This document shows positions 22,401-31,579 of a DNA stretch of 64,000 bases, in pieces. Made by a program: the position numbers and the translations under genes. Source of the DNA: Siphonodentalium dalli. Lineage: Eukaryota; Mollusca; Scaphopoda; Gadilida; Siphonodentaliidae. Numbering within the stretch: the first letter of the stretch is position 1; the number at the start of each line of letters is the position of its first letter. Below the pieces are notes generated by a model that did no database searches, had not been told where the DNA came from, and saw nothing but the letters and a program-made list of their open reading frames with translations. Location of the stretch: assembly GCA_032622095.1 (NCBI GenBank), contig CP136066.1, positions 168,030,664 through 168,094,663 of the forward strand. Direction: 5' to 3'.

Positions 22401-25400
22401 TCGGCCTCTCGTTTTTTTTTTAATTAGGCCAACAAAAAAAGACCTGTGTTTCCGGTGACCCGCCCGCCCTTATTTTGGGAGCTCCCGACGGTTTTCATTT
22501 TATTCATTTTGCAAAATTAGTCCGCATCCGGTTTTATTTTCGTGCCACTGTGAAAAATTCCATGCACAAATATGCAAAATCATCTTCCATTTTTAGTTGA
22601 GTTTTTTTCCAAAACTCGACTTATAGTTTGATGAGGGACGGTGGGCGGGCGGGCGGCGTGTTTTGCTTATAAAAAAAATTTGGTGTTTGAGTACATATCC
22701 ATGCACGTAAGTTGCAGAAAAAAAATCGGGTTCGTCCGCACATTTATTACAGAGTTATGGCCCTTTGCCATTTTTCACTTATTTTAGGCTCGTTAGCGCA
22801 ACAACTTCAACAAACGTTATCTGATTCGATTGAAATTTGGGATATAGGTGTCTCCCAAGAATACCCGGTATCTCGGACGAGTTCGAAAACCGGCCTGGTC
22901 CGATAAAATTTGATAGAGTTATGGCCCTTAATTAGTCATTTTTCACGAATTTTCAGCTCGTCAGCGCGATAATTTAACAAACATCATCCTATTTGATTGA
23001 AATTTTGATATATAGGTGTCTCCCAAGAATACCTCGGACGAGTTAGAAAACCGGCCCGGTCCGATAAAATTAGATAGAGTTATGGTCCTTAAGTAGTCAT
23101 TTTGTTCGAATTTTGAGCTCGTTAGCGCGATAACTTCAACAAACGTCATCCGATTCAACTCAAATTTGGTATATACATGTAAATGTCTTCCAATAATATC
23201 CTGGACGAGTTCGAAAACCAGCCTGCCCAATAAAATTTGATAGAGTTATGGCCCTTAATTAGTCATTTTTCGTGAATTTTTAGTTCGTTAGCGCGATAAC
23301 TTCAACAAACGTCCTCCGATTTGTTTAAAATTTGTAATAGACATACTTGCCAAGAATATTTCGGACGAGTTCGAAAACCAGCCTTGCCCGATAAAATTTG
23401 ATAGAGTTATGGCCCTTAATTAGTCATTTTCTCGTGAATTTTTAGCTCGTTAGCGCGATAACTTCAACAAACGTCATCCGATTCAACTAAAATTTGGTAT
23501 ATAGGTGTCTTCCAAGTTCCAATAATATCCTGGACGAGTTCGAAAACCAGCCTGGCCCAATAAAATTTGATAGACTTATGGCCCTTAATTAGTCATTTTT
23601 CGTGAATTTTTAGCTCGTTAGCGCGATAACTTCAACAAACGTCATCCGATTTGATTAAAAAATTTTGGTACATGGCTTTCTTGGCACAATATCTCAAACG
23701 AGTTCGAAAAGCGGGTTTGTCCGATCTTTTTTTTTTCTCTGAGTTATCCCCCTCAGTTTGCAAAATTTTCTTGATTTTGAGGCCGTTAGCGCGATAACTT
23801 GAACAATATTAACCGATTATATTAATTTTTTGTGTGTGACTTGCTTCGCACAATATCTCGAAAGAGTGCGAAAATCGGGTTTCTCCGAACTTTTTCCCCT
23901 GAGTTATGCCCCTTAGTTTGTGAATTCTTCGCGATTTTGAGGCCGTTAGCGCGATAACTTGAACTCGTTTGAGATATTGTGCCAAGAAAGTCATGTACCA
24001 AAATATTAACCGATTTAACTATTAATTAGTCTACCGATACTGATGCACACCAATTGGCGGTAGCCACCTCTTGTCTATTAGTTGCAGTCATTAATTTAAT
24101 TCAATGAGTCATTAGCATAATTAAGTTAATTAACTGTGTAAAGCAATCTCACAAAACACATCAAACATCCAAAAACGGGAATTTCATCGCAAAATAACGG
24201 ACTACCTCGAAAATAGGGAACATGAAGCAAGATTAAACGATGTATTTTAGGCTTATGGTTCATGATTGAGCCTATATACATTTAACTCAATTTGATATGT
24301 GAAGCGGTATTGGTTAATAGAATTTAAATGAGTTTGGACATAGATTTTCTCAACATTCTGAAGTTAAATTCGAGTTCTGTTCTAGTTCTAGGCAGACATT
24401 AAAATGTGTAACACTAGTATGGATGCAAACATTGAACATTAGTGGTAGGGTGGTGATTTTTTAAGCAGGTTGAATATTGTTCACATACAGGGAACTCATG
24501 CTTTCACACAGCATGCTATTATGGCATAGCCACTGCAATGGGGTGAACTCTAATTACTCACTTATATCTAGATCATACATATATTTAGGACTATTAATTT
24601 GAATTAACACAGTTGTTTTTAAATGGACATGGCTCATTCAAGCTTCCAAATTTTGTCTTAAACGGACATGGTTCATTCAAGCTTCCAAATGATATGGCTC
24701 ATTCAAGCTTCCAAATTTTGTCTAAGTAATTTTGGAAGGAAGTATAAGATAGATTGACAAATAAACATACTTATAATGGCTACATATGCTACATGTATAT
24801 AGTGTATTTAATGGCTACATAAAAATACTGTCCATGGCCATAGTCATGTTCCAGCTGTTTTAAATTTTTCCCACAGAAGTGAAACAATGCTAATTATTTC
24901 TACCATATCAGGAATAGACTAGCACGGAATGCTCCGTTCTGTTCAATGTCTTGCACATGACTGTTTGTTTGGGACCCAAACACCATGTTTAAAGTTGTAT
25001 TTCTTTAAAAGCATATGACTTCAATAGAAATGTAGATAAAGTATTTATCGACCTATTTCGATATTGGGAAAAATTCAAAAGCATGTACTATTAAGCAGGG
25101 TTTCCGCTAGGGGGTAGGGGAATGGGGCCGGTAGCCGTCAAGGGGTAAAATCCAGGTAAAAGTAGCCTGTTTTAGCACTGGTTTAACTACTTTCGTTATA
25201 TCGGCCAATAGATTCGTGTGAGAGTAGAAATGGCAGATTGTTTTGTTCCATTTCTGATGCCTTGATGCCCGGTGCGGCTACTCCCACATTTCTCTCTCAC
25301 TCTATTACAAAGTGAACAGTATATTTTGCGGTATAAAACATGACAGGCTCTTTTGCATAACATAACCGGGTACTAACCGCAACATAACTAACCAGCCTCA

Positions 25401-28400
25401 CAGGCATAGCTTCTAGCGATGTCGGTTCCGATCACTTCCTGTTTCAATTTTCTGTAGAATAACGCGTTTAGAGTGTGTACACTCACAAGATATAAAATAA
25501 ATTCACCTTTTAAAATTCCTTAGTACTATTCCAACAAAATTCAGAAGTTTTAAACATCTTGATACCTTTATAGACATGCAGTATCATCAGTATGTCCTGG
25601 GGTATGGCAGGAGGGGAAAACTTGGCGAGGGGAACGGGGCCGTCAATGGGACCCCCTACCGGTATAGCGGAAACCCTGTATTAAGTCTATTTTGGAGCTC
25701 AAACTACCATGTGGATCACCACTACCGTATGCAGTACATGTACATGTACCGGTAGATGTATGTGAAGTTCTTTCCTTGCATTCTGAAGCTTATTCATGGC
25801 AAATATTCATGGCAAATATTGATCTATATTGTAAACATCATGTTTTTCCATGTTTTATTCAATAAAACAATGAATTACACTATATTCTAATACATGTAGA
25901 ATCTACTTAGTTTTATTATTTTATAGGCAATTACAAACAAGGGGAAGTAGGCTTGGGGGTCTCAAAAAGCAGCATTCATATTTATTTTGAGCATAGTCGA
26001 AAATAAAATGAAAAAATTAAATAAAATGAAAAGCCACCCACCGCCACTATTTTTTACTTGCATGTCACCAGAAACACAGGTATATATTTATTTGGCCTTA
26101 AATAACAAAAGAAAAAAATTAGACAATAGCATACTGTTTATGCCATATTTCTGATTGGTATAAGAACAAGGACTGTCTATATTTTACTATTCTTTCTGTT
26201 TATGGCTGAATATTTTAACAGCATACCCACCGCCAACGCAGCCCGTATCTTTAAGTGTTATCTGGGGTGGGGTCAATTTCTGTTCTGGTGACCTGTGCTT
26301 CAAAGTTAATTTTCCAGTATAATCGGCCAAAATATTACAATATAGGTTCATGATGAAGTGATCTGCGAAGTTAAAACAAGTAACATAATTCATGTACATG
26401 TAGTATGTTAGTTTCTACATTTTTTTGTATCTTTCTTTGGAATATCTTGCATCATGTGTAATTAATCAGGGTTTCCGCTACTACGGCAGACAGGCCGTGG
26501 AGCGGCCTCATTCCCTCCCCAACCATGACTCCTAATTTGCCACAAAATGGCCACACATCGAGCCCATACAATCCCCTTTTCCACAGGAAGGGTGACCACC
26601 GACATTGCCGATTAACATGTCGCAAGGAATCATGCACTTGATGCCTAAATAAACATGATCAGTTGCTTCAATCCATGTAAACAATACCATTACCACGTGG
26701 TTAGCTTTCCGCGATAAGTTTTCTAGTTAATGTCGGGGAAATTTGCTAAATGATAAATTGTTATTCCACGCATATGAAAACAAAAATTATCAGTTCTACA
26801 GTACTGTGATTCTTGGCATTCAATAACTTGTAAATCAAAAGCTTTATCGCAGTGTTCAACAACCTGCCAGTTGAACAATAATCAGTCGCTTGAATTTTTA
26901 ATTATGCATTGTGTTACTTACGCTTATATGTACATGGTTTTTGTTCATTAACTTGAGGTCAAAGAAACACTCTGAATCTGTTTCAATTTGCTTACTGTGT
27001 GAAGCTTCAATTTTCCTGCTTCTTTCCTCAGGTTCAAAGAAATGGCTACTTTTCATTGACAATAATCAATATGTTCTCCCAACCATGGTTGGCCCGTCGC
27101 GTTCTGTTTTTCGAAATATGGCCTCATTTATTCCCGGCTGGCCGAAACATTGTTAATCCTAATTTATCACTTTATCATGACTCGACACTAATATTTTGGC
27201 TTATTATACTGGAAAATTTCTAAGTGTTAAAATCTTTGATTTTCATTCTCTTCTAATACTGAATATGGATCAAAATTTGCATGAATATTGTGACATTTGG
27301 GGAGGGTTAAGATTTACATGTAGCTATTATTTCAACATGTGTAGGGTTAGGATGCTCTACTTTTCTAAAATTATATGACACGTTGGGCTATGTCTTGCAT
27401 ACTATTTTTGTACAGTTGACGGACGACAATTTGTCTGCATTGTCATGATTTTCTGATGTAAAACATTACATTCTCTACCATGACGTAGCAAAATCTTAAA
27501 CAAACCAAAAAATAAGAGCGTTCATATCTAGAATCAATATGTGCCCCATAACAGCAAATATATCATTCTGTTTATTGTGATTGGAATATATTTTTACTAG
27601 TTGTGTTTTGCTGTCAACCTCTAAAATTAGGCAGATTTTTCGGTTCGATACCTTCACAAATAATCTTACCAATACCATTCATACCTGTAGCTCCCACCAA
27701 TTTCATAAAGGCCAAGAATCATTTACATGAATGGTATAGATTTTTTAATACCTTCCAGAAAAAGTTAGTTTCAACTTGTTCTACTGATGTTAGGGGTACA
27801 TGTTCATTTGTGAACAGTTTTGGCATTTGGCTGCTCCACTATCTATTAATACTCTGGTGAACGCACTGTAAATCGTAATAATTTTGACACTTTGTTCATG
27901 CAATAAAACCCCCATCAAGTTTGTATTGTGTTGAACCATTTTAGTGAGATCACAAAATTGACCATCTCCTTACACATGTTACATGTACATGAGTTTTATT
28001 TATTTTTGAGACTGATGAATGCTGGGAGCCTTAATTAGGAATGTTTTAGCATTTGATTTGACCCTTTCATGATGTGAGCTGCGCTGGTGCAACATTAAAG
28101 ATCCTGTGCCAGTGCATTCTCCTACCATAGGGAGCCTCGCATTTATAAGAGAATGAATTGGCTTAACCCTTTACCCAACAGAACGGCCCTGTGCCAATGC
28201 ATTCTCTTATATATGCGAGTCGACCATAGGTCGCCTCGCATACCCTGCTGGACAAAACAAGTGTCCACTTAACCGCGGTGCGGTTAGCGTTGCCACCGCG
28301 GCCGAAATGCAACTACACTGCGGCTCCACCGGCTAACAACAGTTGGGCTGTGGTGTACTTGCCATTCGGCCATGGTGTAGTTGCCGCGGTGTACGTTCAT

Positions 28401-29202
28401 TAAACTGAAAAAAGATGATACAAACCCGAAATCTAACCACGATGTACATGCCATTCGGCCGCTTTGTAGTTGCCTTTCGGCCATGGTGTACTTGCCGCTC
28501 GGCTGCAGTGTACTTGCCGTTCGGCCGCGGTGCTCAACTGCAGTTACAAACTCTGACACCGCGACCGAACGGCAAATACACCGCGGTGCCAATGGACACT
28601 TGTTTTGTCCAGCGGGGTATATAAGAGAATGCATTGGCTTAACACATTAAAAATTATAAAATTGTTAAAGAATGTAAGAAAAAATGGTAAAAAGTGTTAA
28701 AAAAAGATTTTTTTTAGGCCAATGCATTCTCTTATATATGCGAGGCGACCTATGGTCGACTCGCATATATAAGAGAATGCATTGGCACAGGGCATAACTG
28801 TAACTATCACAATGTGGTCAAGGAGCCGGTTCCAATGATATCCATATTTGTATGGTTCTATTGAGACAGACCGAAGATAAGTTAGGCTGTTGAAGCTTTA
28901 TTTGGCCGGTTTGTTGGGTAAAGGGTTAATACAAGGTCAAGGTAAATAGTGTTAAGCCAATCTATTCTTATACAGGTACCGGTATACATGTATGTGATGC
29001 TCCAGTCATGGAAGATTAACATCCCTATTTTGTGACTGAAATGAAAATTTGTTTCTCTTCCCCAGCCATTCTCATCAGAACCTTCATGTTTCTCGGATTC
29101 TCTGTCGTACCACCAGGTGATTCGCTGATTCCCAAGATTGCACCAGATACCTTCTTCATGGTGTACAAAGTTGAAGACGAGAGTGGCAGTATCAGTGACT
29201 AA
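10319..29202 (+). CDS. OAZ: Ornithine decarboxylase antizyme, +1 frameshift gene
   Basis: Four coding exons (10319-10413, 17742-18054, 20146-20231, 29066-29202) join with agreeing phases and GT/AG borders. ORF1 (50 codons) stops at a UGA inside exon 2; a +1 shift continues into ORF2, giving about 209 residues, the usual antizyme length. Family knowledge: antizyme binds ornithine decarboxylase monomers, sends them to the 26S proteasome without ubiquitin, and inhibits polyamine uptake. Polyamines stimulate the frameshift, closing a feedback loop. Matching blocks: GPGPLWCS before the shift, DVPH after it, then LYVEIPAGILPEGSK, ALLEFAEE, SHVIICFKRDRKDR, RTFMFLGF and the P-D-x-F-F-M-x-Y block near the C-terminus. 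Polyadenylation signals AATAAA follow at 29517 and 29529. Identity is very secure; exon 1 is the least certain part. Confidence 0.93.
11418..12351 (+). mobile_element. hAT-like non-autonomous element, exact 8-bp TSD
   Basis: The ends are inverted (CAGGCCTCAGC ... GCTGAGGCCTG) and flanked by the exact 8-bp direct repeat CATCATTC (11410-11417 and 12352-12359). An 8-bp duplication and CAGG...CCTG ends are typical of hAT transposons. The 934-bp interior is AT-rich, has repeated 'GGGAGACTTCAG' and 'GTCTCTTCAAAAAGTCCGAC' phrases, and has no transposase. Confidence 0.85.
13018..13295 (+). repeat. Array of ATTGCGCTTAAGCGCAAT palindromes (1)
   Basis: About nine near-palindromic 16-18-base words centred on CTTAAG are separated by short AT-rich spacers such as AAGGAAAT. 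Spacers are short, related and not unique, so this is not a CRISPR. See the related arrays at 42145-43702 and 48905-51000. Confidence 0.8.
13320..13440. other. Inverted partner of the 15.7-kb CpG-containing patch
   Basis: GCGCCGCCATGTTGGAGGTA here is close to the reverse complement of TACCTCCAACATGGCG at 15706-15720, and matching flanks (ATAAACAA.CAC) follow. This suggests two copies of one repeat in opposite orientation rather than a promoter. Confidence 0.35.
14195..14577 (+). mobile_element. 383-bp MITE, 9-bp duplication (copy 3)
   Basis: Flanked by the 9-bp direct repeat GTCAGTTAC (14186-14194 and 14578-14586). The ends read GCTGAATAGGTCACTCTC and GAGAGTGACCTATTCAGT, related to the 324-bp family at 7438 and 42574. 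Inside each end is a triplet of the phrase TGTGATAAAGTTACCCAGGT (right side inverted). No coding capacity. Confidence 0.85.
15700..15975 (+). repeat. Dispersed repeat with CRE and STAF-like word
   Basis: GCATGCTGGGATTAGTGACGTCAC (15727-15750) combines a CATGCTGGGA word like the ZNF143/STAF site with a CRE. From 15766 to 15975 the sequence matches 56197-56390 in the same orientation (for example CGAGTCGAGGAACCCACCCA and TTGCGGATGAAGATGGATAA), so this part is a dispersed repeat, not a unique exon. Confidence 0.55.
16000..17400. other. Intronic stretch without recognised features
   Basis: AT-rich intronic sequence with TACCGGTA and TACATGTA words. The GCTCGGGCGGAATGAGAATT stretch near 16920 is an inverted relative of 10775-10800. 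No exon supported. Confidence 0.35.
17400..17643 (+). repeat. Partial CAAGCCTG-end palindromic MITE
   Basis: Shares GCAGAATGAGGTCCCCAGAG and the inverse arm ending CAGACACACTATTTCCAGAC with the longer family members at 29815, 35930, 61143 and 63132. Only the right-hand half is present. Confidence 0.7.
17742..18054 (+). CDS. OAZ: Antizyme exon 2, ORF1 end and ORF2 start
   Basis: The acceptor TTTAATTTCAG ends at 17741. In frame 0 it encodes SWSKKCTIQLGPGPLWCS and stops at UGA (17797-17799). In frame +1, from GAT at 17798, it encodes DVPHAVN..., a variable acidic stretch (ELKEPPVDARRQ), then LTENLHVVWETVFTEKRLYVEI and PAGILPEGSKE. The donor AG|GTGAGT (18055) leaves two bases, and exon 3 supplies the third. 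The two frames overlap exactly at the antizyme recoding site, and GPGPLWCS-DVPH matches the family on both sides of it. Confidence 0.95.
17788..17800 (+). promoter_or_regulatory. +1 ribosomal frameshift site UGG-UGU-UCC-UGA-U
   Basis: In the ORF1 frame the codons are UGG, UGU, UCC and UGA. UCC-UGA is the conserved antizyme shift site. The ribosome re-reads after UCC, skipping the U of UGA, and continues GAU-GUU-CCC. The bases are seen directly. Polyamine-stimulated +1 shifting at this sequence is established for the family. Confidence 0.95.
17801..17855 (+). promoter_or_regulatory. 3' stimulatory stem-loop, possible pseudoknot
   Basis: GTTCCCCACGCTGTT (17801-17815) is the reverse complement of AACAGCGTGGGGGAAC (17840-17855) apart from one extra G. 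This gives a 15-bp stem starting two bases after the UGA. The 24-base loop contains CACTAGTG. GGGC in the loop (17836-17839) could pair with GCCC downstream (17863-17866) to make an H-type pseudoknot. Many antizyme mRNAs use a 3' structure to raise shifting; that this one does is an inference. Confidence 0.75.
19052..19264 (+). mobile_element. Palindromic TA-flanked MITE, mariner-like (copy a)
   Basis: Almost the whole 213 bp folds on itself. Ends are CAGTAATGCTC ... GAGCATTACTG, flanked by TA on both sides. Internal words are GGATTTAGTCGGAAATATGG and GCAACAAGCCATATTTCC. TA flanks with CAGT ends fit a Tc1/mariner-driven MITE. Relatives lie at 30627, 31447, 58644, 60789 and 62983. Confidence 0.85.
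19561..19946 (+). mobile_element. CCCTGCTGG-end MITE with TA flanks (copy 1)
   Basis: Left end CCCTGCTGGACAAAACAAGT after TA; right end GCGGGG before TA. The right end lacks the CTTGTTTTGTCC part found in the copies at 28243 and 54431. The interior is GC-rich with repeated CGGTGTACTTGCC(GTTCGGCC) phrases in both orientations. Confidence 0.8.
20146..20231 (+). CDS. OAZ: Antizyme exon 3
   Basis: Acceptor TTCAATTTCAG, donor CGAG|GTAAGG. The first base completes Ser, then LVALLEFAEERLNTSHVIIC and FKRDRKDR, and one base is left over. This is the central part of the antizyme fold. In the family FAEE and the H-V-x-I-C-F strand are strongly conserved, and this half of the protein binds ornithine decarboxylase. 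The length (86 bases) and phases (2 to 1) join both neighbours without a break. Confidence 0.95.
21228..22417 (+). repeat. GTTTACCCATACC element with (CCGT)n (copy 1)
   Basis: Begins with a hairpin TTTACCCATACC/ATGGTAAAC, then (CGTC)n near 21294-21325, then two units of the kind 'AACTCAAACATTTTTTATCT ... GAGTTATGGCC'. It ends in GGATGGGTTAACATCTGCCG and a GCCGATCGTGATCGGC hairpin. The same order of parts is at 40325-41533, so this is a dispersed element of about 1.2 kb. The superfamily is not clear. Confidence 0.65.
22690..24000 (+). repeat. Tandem array, ~165-bp unit, about 8 copies
   Basis: The phrases GTTAGCGCGATAACTTCAAC, GGACGAGTTCGAAAACC and ATAGAGTTATGGCCCTTAAT recur about every 160-168 bases, with the last copies most diverged. 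The array is preceded by a TTGAGTTTT...AAAACTCGA hairpin and a GGGC run (22605-22660). The final unit ends in an inverted scrap (GAGATATTGTGCCAAGAAAG, reverse of the 23680 region). Non-coding. Confidence 0.85.
24590..24735 (+). repeat. Short tandem repeat, TTCAAGCTTCCAAAT units
   Basis: Three units of 'ATGG(C/T)TCATTCAAGCTTCC' plus AAATTTTGTCT spacer, imperfect. Non-coding. Confidence 0.7.
25096..25678 (+). mobile_element. hAT-like element CAGGGTTTCCGCTA
   Basis: Inverted ends CAGGGTTTCCGCTA ... TAGCGGAAACCCTG flanked by TATTAAG on both sides (25089-25095, 25679-25685). The duplication is 7 bp as read; a mutated eighth base is possible. CAGGG ends are typical of hAT. The 583-bp interior has no transposase. 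Confidence 0.75.
26464..26640 (+). repeat. Fragment of the CAGGGTTTCCGCTA family
   Basis: CAGGGTTTCCGCTACTACGG matches the left end of the hAT-like element at 25096. No right end is visible. Confidence 0.45.
28050..28160 (+). repeat. Fragment of TTAA-type palindromic MITE
   Basis: ACCCTTTCATGATGTGAGCT, then GTGCCAGTGCATTCTC and CGCATTTATAAGAGAATG: the palindrome shared with the family at 32957-34719. Confidence 0.6.
28167..28925 (+). mobile_element. piggyBac-like MITE, TTAA-flanked, interrupted
   Basis: TTAA precedes CCCTTTACCCAACA (28163-28166) and follows TGTTGGGTAAAGGG (28926-28929). TTAA target and CCCT ends are the piggyBac hallmark. Inside is the palindrome GCCAATGCATTCTCTTATAT/ATATAAGAGAATGCATTGGC. 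A GC-rich element has inserted at 28243-28617. A shorter uninterrupted copy lies at 53248-53491. Confidence 0.85.
28243..28617 (+). mobile_element. CCCTGCTGG-end MITE nested in piggyBac-like MITE
   Basis: Ends CCCTGCTGGACAAAACAAGT and ACTTGTTTTGTCCAGCGGGG, with TA on each side (28241-28242, 28618-28619). Removing 375 bp plus one TA restores the palindromic host word CGCATATATAAGAGAATG, so the TA duplication is real. The interior repeats CGGTGTACTTGCC-GTTCGGCC. Confidence 0.9.
29066..29202 (+). CDS. OAZ: Antizyme exon 4 (C-terminus)
   Basis: Acceptor TTCCCCAG at 29065. It encodes AILIRTFMFLGFSVVPPGDS, LIPKIAPDTFFMVYKVEDES and GSISD, then TAA at 29200. RTFxFLGFxxVxPG and PD.FFM.Y are family-defining, and the acidic tail is usual. 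Downstream, AATAAA occurs at 29517-29522 and 29529-29534 as likely polyadenylation signals, giving a 3' UTR of about 330-350 bases. Confidence 0.95.
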
Positions 29203-29814
29203 TCGTGTGAATTGCATCTGGCATGGGTGCCCACTTTTTAAGTTGATAACATCAGCACTTTTTGTTCTCTCACTGTATTCTGTCAGCCATACGTTATATT
29301 AGAAGCATTAGAACAAATAATTTATTGCCTTTAAGATTGCCATACTTGTTAAAGATGAGCGCAATATTTGTGAGTTAATAACTTTGATATGGAGCAACTG
29401 TTTTGAGGAGATGCTATAGTAGCTTTCAATGCAAAGCAATTTGTCAATGTTTTGCAAACAATGCTGTATTATCAATACATTGAATTATCAGTATCTGGAT
29501 AACCAACACGGTACCAAATAAAATTTCAAATAAACCAAATTAGACCAGGAAAAGTATACATTGGAATAGTATATTATGACCGTTTATCTGAATATTTCCT
29601 AATCGAACTAATCATCAATTAGTATTTACATGTAGTATATAGAAAGGGTTAATATGTGAATTGAATATACCTGTTCAAACATATGTGTACCAATGGTTTG
29701 TATGTCAGGGCTTATACATTGTATTAAGTTCAATTGTGATATTCAATCCGTCCAATTACATGGTGAATGCTGCAGCTCATTCCACATCCTGATTTTCATT
29801 GATTGGAGTCTAGC

Positions 29815-30240
29815 CTGAATTTAGTGGGTCTGACATTTACAGAATGACGTCCCCAGAGGGTGAGTTTAGTGATGCTATCCCACACAGTGGGCTAGCATCA
29901 CCAAATTCACCCTCTGGGAACCTCATTATGCTTAGGCCTCATCTTTTGGGAAGTATCTATATTCTCAAATCAACATTGTTTTAGTTACTTTTTCCCTTCT
30001 GGGAAGTTTCTATATCCTCTAATTTGCAGAAGATAAAGTGCATAATTGAGATGACTAATGGGTGAACATCATCACCAACTTCAATATGGCAACTTCAATC
30101 TGATTCTAGGTCTCCCATAGAAGAATGAGGTTCCCAGAGGGTGAATTTGGTGATGCCAGCCTACCGTGTGGGCTGGCGTCTCTAAATTCACCCTCTGGAA
30201 ACCTCATTCTGCAAATGTCAGACACATTAAATTCAGGCTT
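29815..30240 (+). mobile_element. CAAGCCTG-end palindromic MITE, full length
   Basis: Two palindromic arms (GAATGACGTCCCCAGAGGGT ... ACCCTCTGGGAACCTCATTA and GAATGAGGTTCCCAGAGGGT ... ACCCTCTGGAAACCTCATTC) flank a unique middle with TTTTAGTTACTTTTTCCCTT and GAGATGACTAATGGGTGAAC. The outer ends resemble TAGCCTGAATTTAGTG / CACATTAAATTCAGGCTT. The same layout recurs at 35930, 54405, 61143 and 63132. Confidence 0.8.
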
Positions 30241-30626
30241 GATTGTAATAGGCCAGAATATTAATTGGTATGTTTTCCTAAACTTCTGAAAACTTCCCTG
30301 GTCGATATATTTGAAGAATATGATATAATTATGAAGTTTTTGATAATGCTTTGCTGTGGCACGTATACAACTGTACATGTAGTTTACATTATAATTCACG
30401 TCACAAACAGGTTCTGTTTGTCATTCTTATTATGCTAACATTACTTTATTCTAGTCAAGAAATATTTCACTGCTCTTTCAGGTTTAGAGATTCAATAATT
30501 ATAATGATCATTATTTAAACAAACTACTAACTCTAAATAGTAGTATTCAGAATTGTTGAAGCCGGCTATTATTTGATAGATCTTTATGCAATCAGAATCC
30601 ATTTCATATTTTCCCATTGATACATA

Positions 30627-30830
30627 CAGTACTGCCATAAATAATCAACTCCTTAACCACAGCAGAATTATGGGGAATTTTTCAGGATTTAGTCGGAATA
30701 ATGGCTTGTTGCCATTCATCGGAAAGCTCTCGGTTAGAGCTTTCCGATTAATGGCAACAAGCCATATTTCCGACTAAATCCTGAAAAATTCCCAATAATT
30801 CTGCTGTGGTTAAAGGGTCATATACTTCGG
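30627..30830 (+). mobile_element. Palindromic mariner-like MITE (copy b)
   Basis: Same palindrome as at 19052 (GGATTTAGTCGGAATAATGG ... GCAACAAGCCATATTTCC). Ends are drifted (CAGTACTGCC; right end unclear). Confidence 0.75.
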
Positions 30831-31440
30831 GCATACATGTAACTGTACCATGCAGAGCTGACAATTGCAACCTGAATAGAACTGATGTGAAGGTAGATTT
30901 ATTACATGTAGGTTTAATATGTCATTCATGTAGGATGCCTGTCATGAACATGTACATGTACATGTACCTCGTTTGAATTAGTGCATTGTTATATAGGAAC
31001 AAAAATAGCATTAATTTATTATGTATACATATCGTCATATAAATACTATGGCTGACAGAATATAAATAGCTTTGTCCTCTGCTATTGGTGACCACACAGT
31101 GACCACACAAAAAATAAAATTATAAAAGCAATATAAAAAAATTAGTAAAATAAAAAAAATACCAAAAAAATGTAAAGTATTCTTGAAATATTTGTTACTA
31201 CCATGTAGTGCAGGTTCTTGTGATTTGTTGTGAAATATGTTTGTTTCAGTTTTATGTTGTTTTCCTTTCATTAATCCACAACAGAGCATTGGTTCATGTC
31301 CGGGACCAGCCTTGAGGTTTAAACTTGGGAGAAGACACTTCTCCCGGTTTGGTTATTATGGAGAAGTGGGCTGTTATCAGAGAAAAGTCACAATGGCTCA
31401 AGTTCAATTTACACCCCAACAATTCCCTTCTATGATCCAA
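30830..31440. other. Gene-free stretch with short repeats
   Basis: TACATGTA runs near 30950-30965. GACCAGCCTTGAGGTTTAAA near 31303 is an inverted relative of the 58-bp repeat at 60569. No gene seen. Confidence 0.4.
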
Positions 31441-31446
31441 TAAGTA

Positions 31447-31567
31447 CAGTAATGCCCAATGTAATTGACCACTTAACCACAGCAACAAGCCATATTTCCG
31501 ACTAAATCCTGAAAAATTACCCATAATTCTGCTGTGGTTAAGTGGCCAATTACATTGGGCATTACTG
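31447..31567 (+). mobile_element. Short mariner-like palindromic MITE (copy c)
   Basis: Ends CAGTAATGCCCAATGTAATT and AATTACATTGGGCATTACTG with TA on both sides. One internal arm is deleted, giving 121 bp. Confidence 0.85.
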
Positions 31568-31579
31568 TATGTGTATTAT

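Larger units (their letters stand above)
20232..29065 (+). other. OAZ: Antizyme intron 3 (8.8 kb)
   Basis: Bounded by GTAAGG and CTTCCCCAG. It holds the 21228-22417 repeat, the 165-bp array (22690-24000), a hAT-like element (25096-25678), and the piggyBac-like MITE with a nested insertion (28167-28925). 20280-20420 has poly-C and GGGCC-rich repeat remnants. No other exon supported. Confidence 0.75.
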
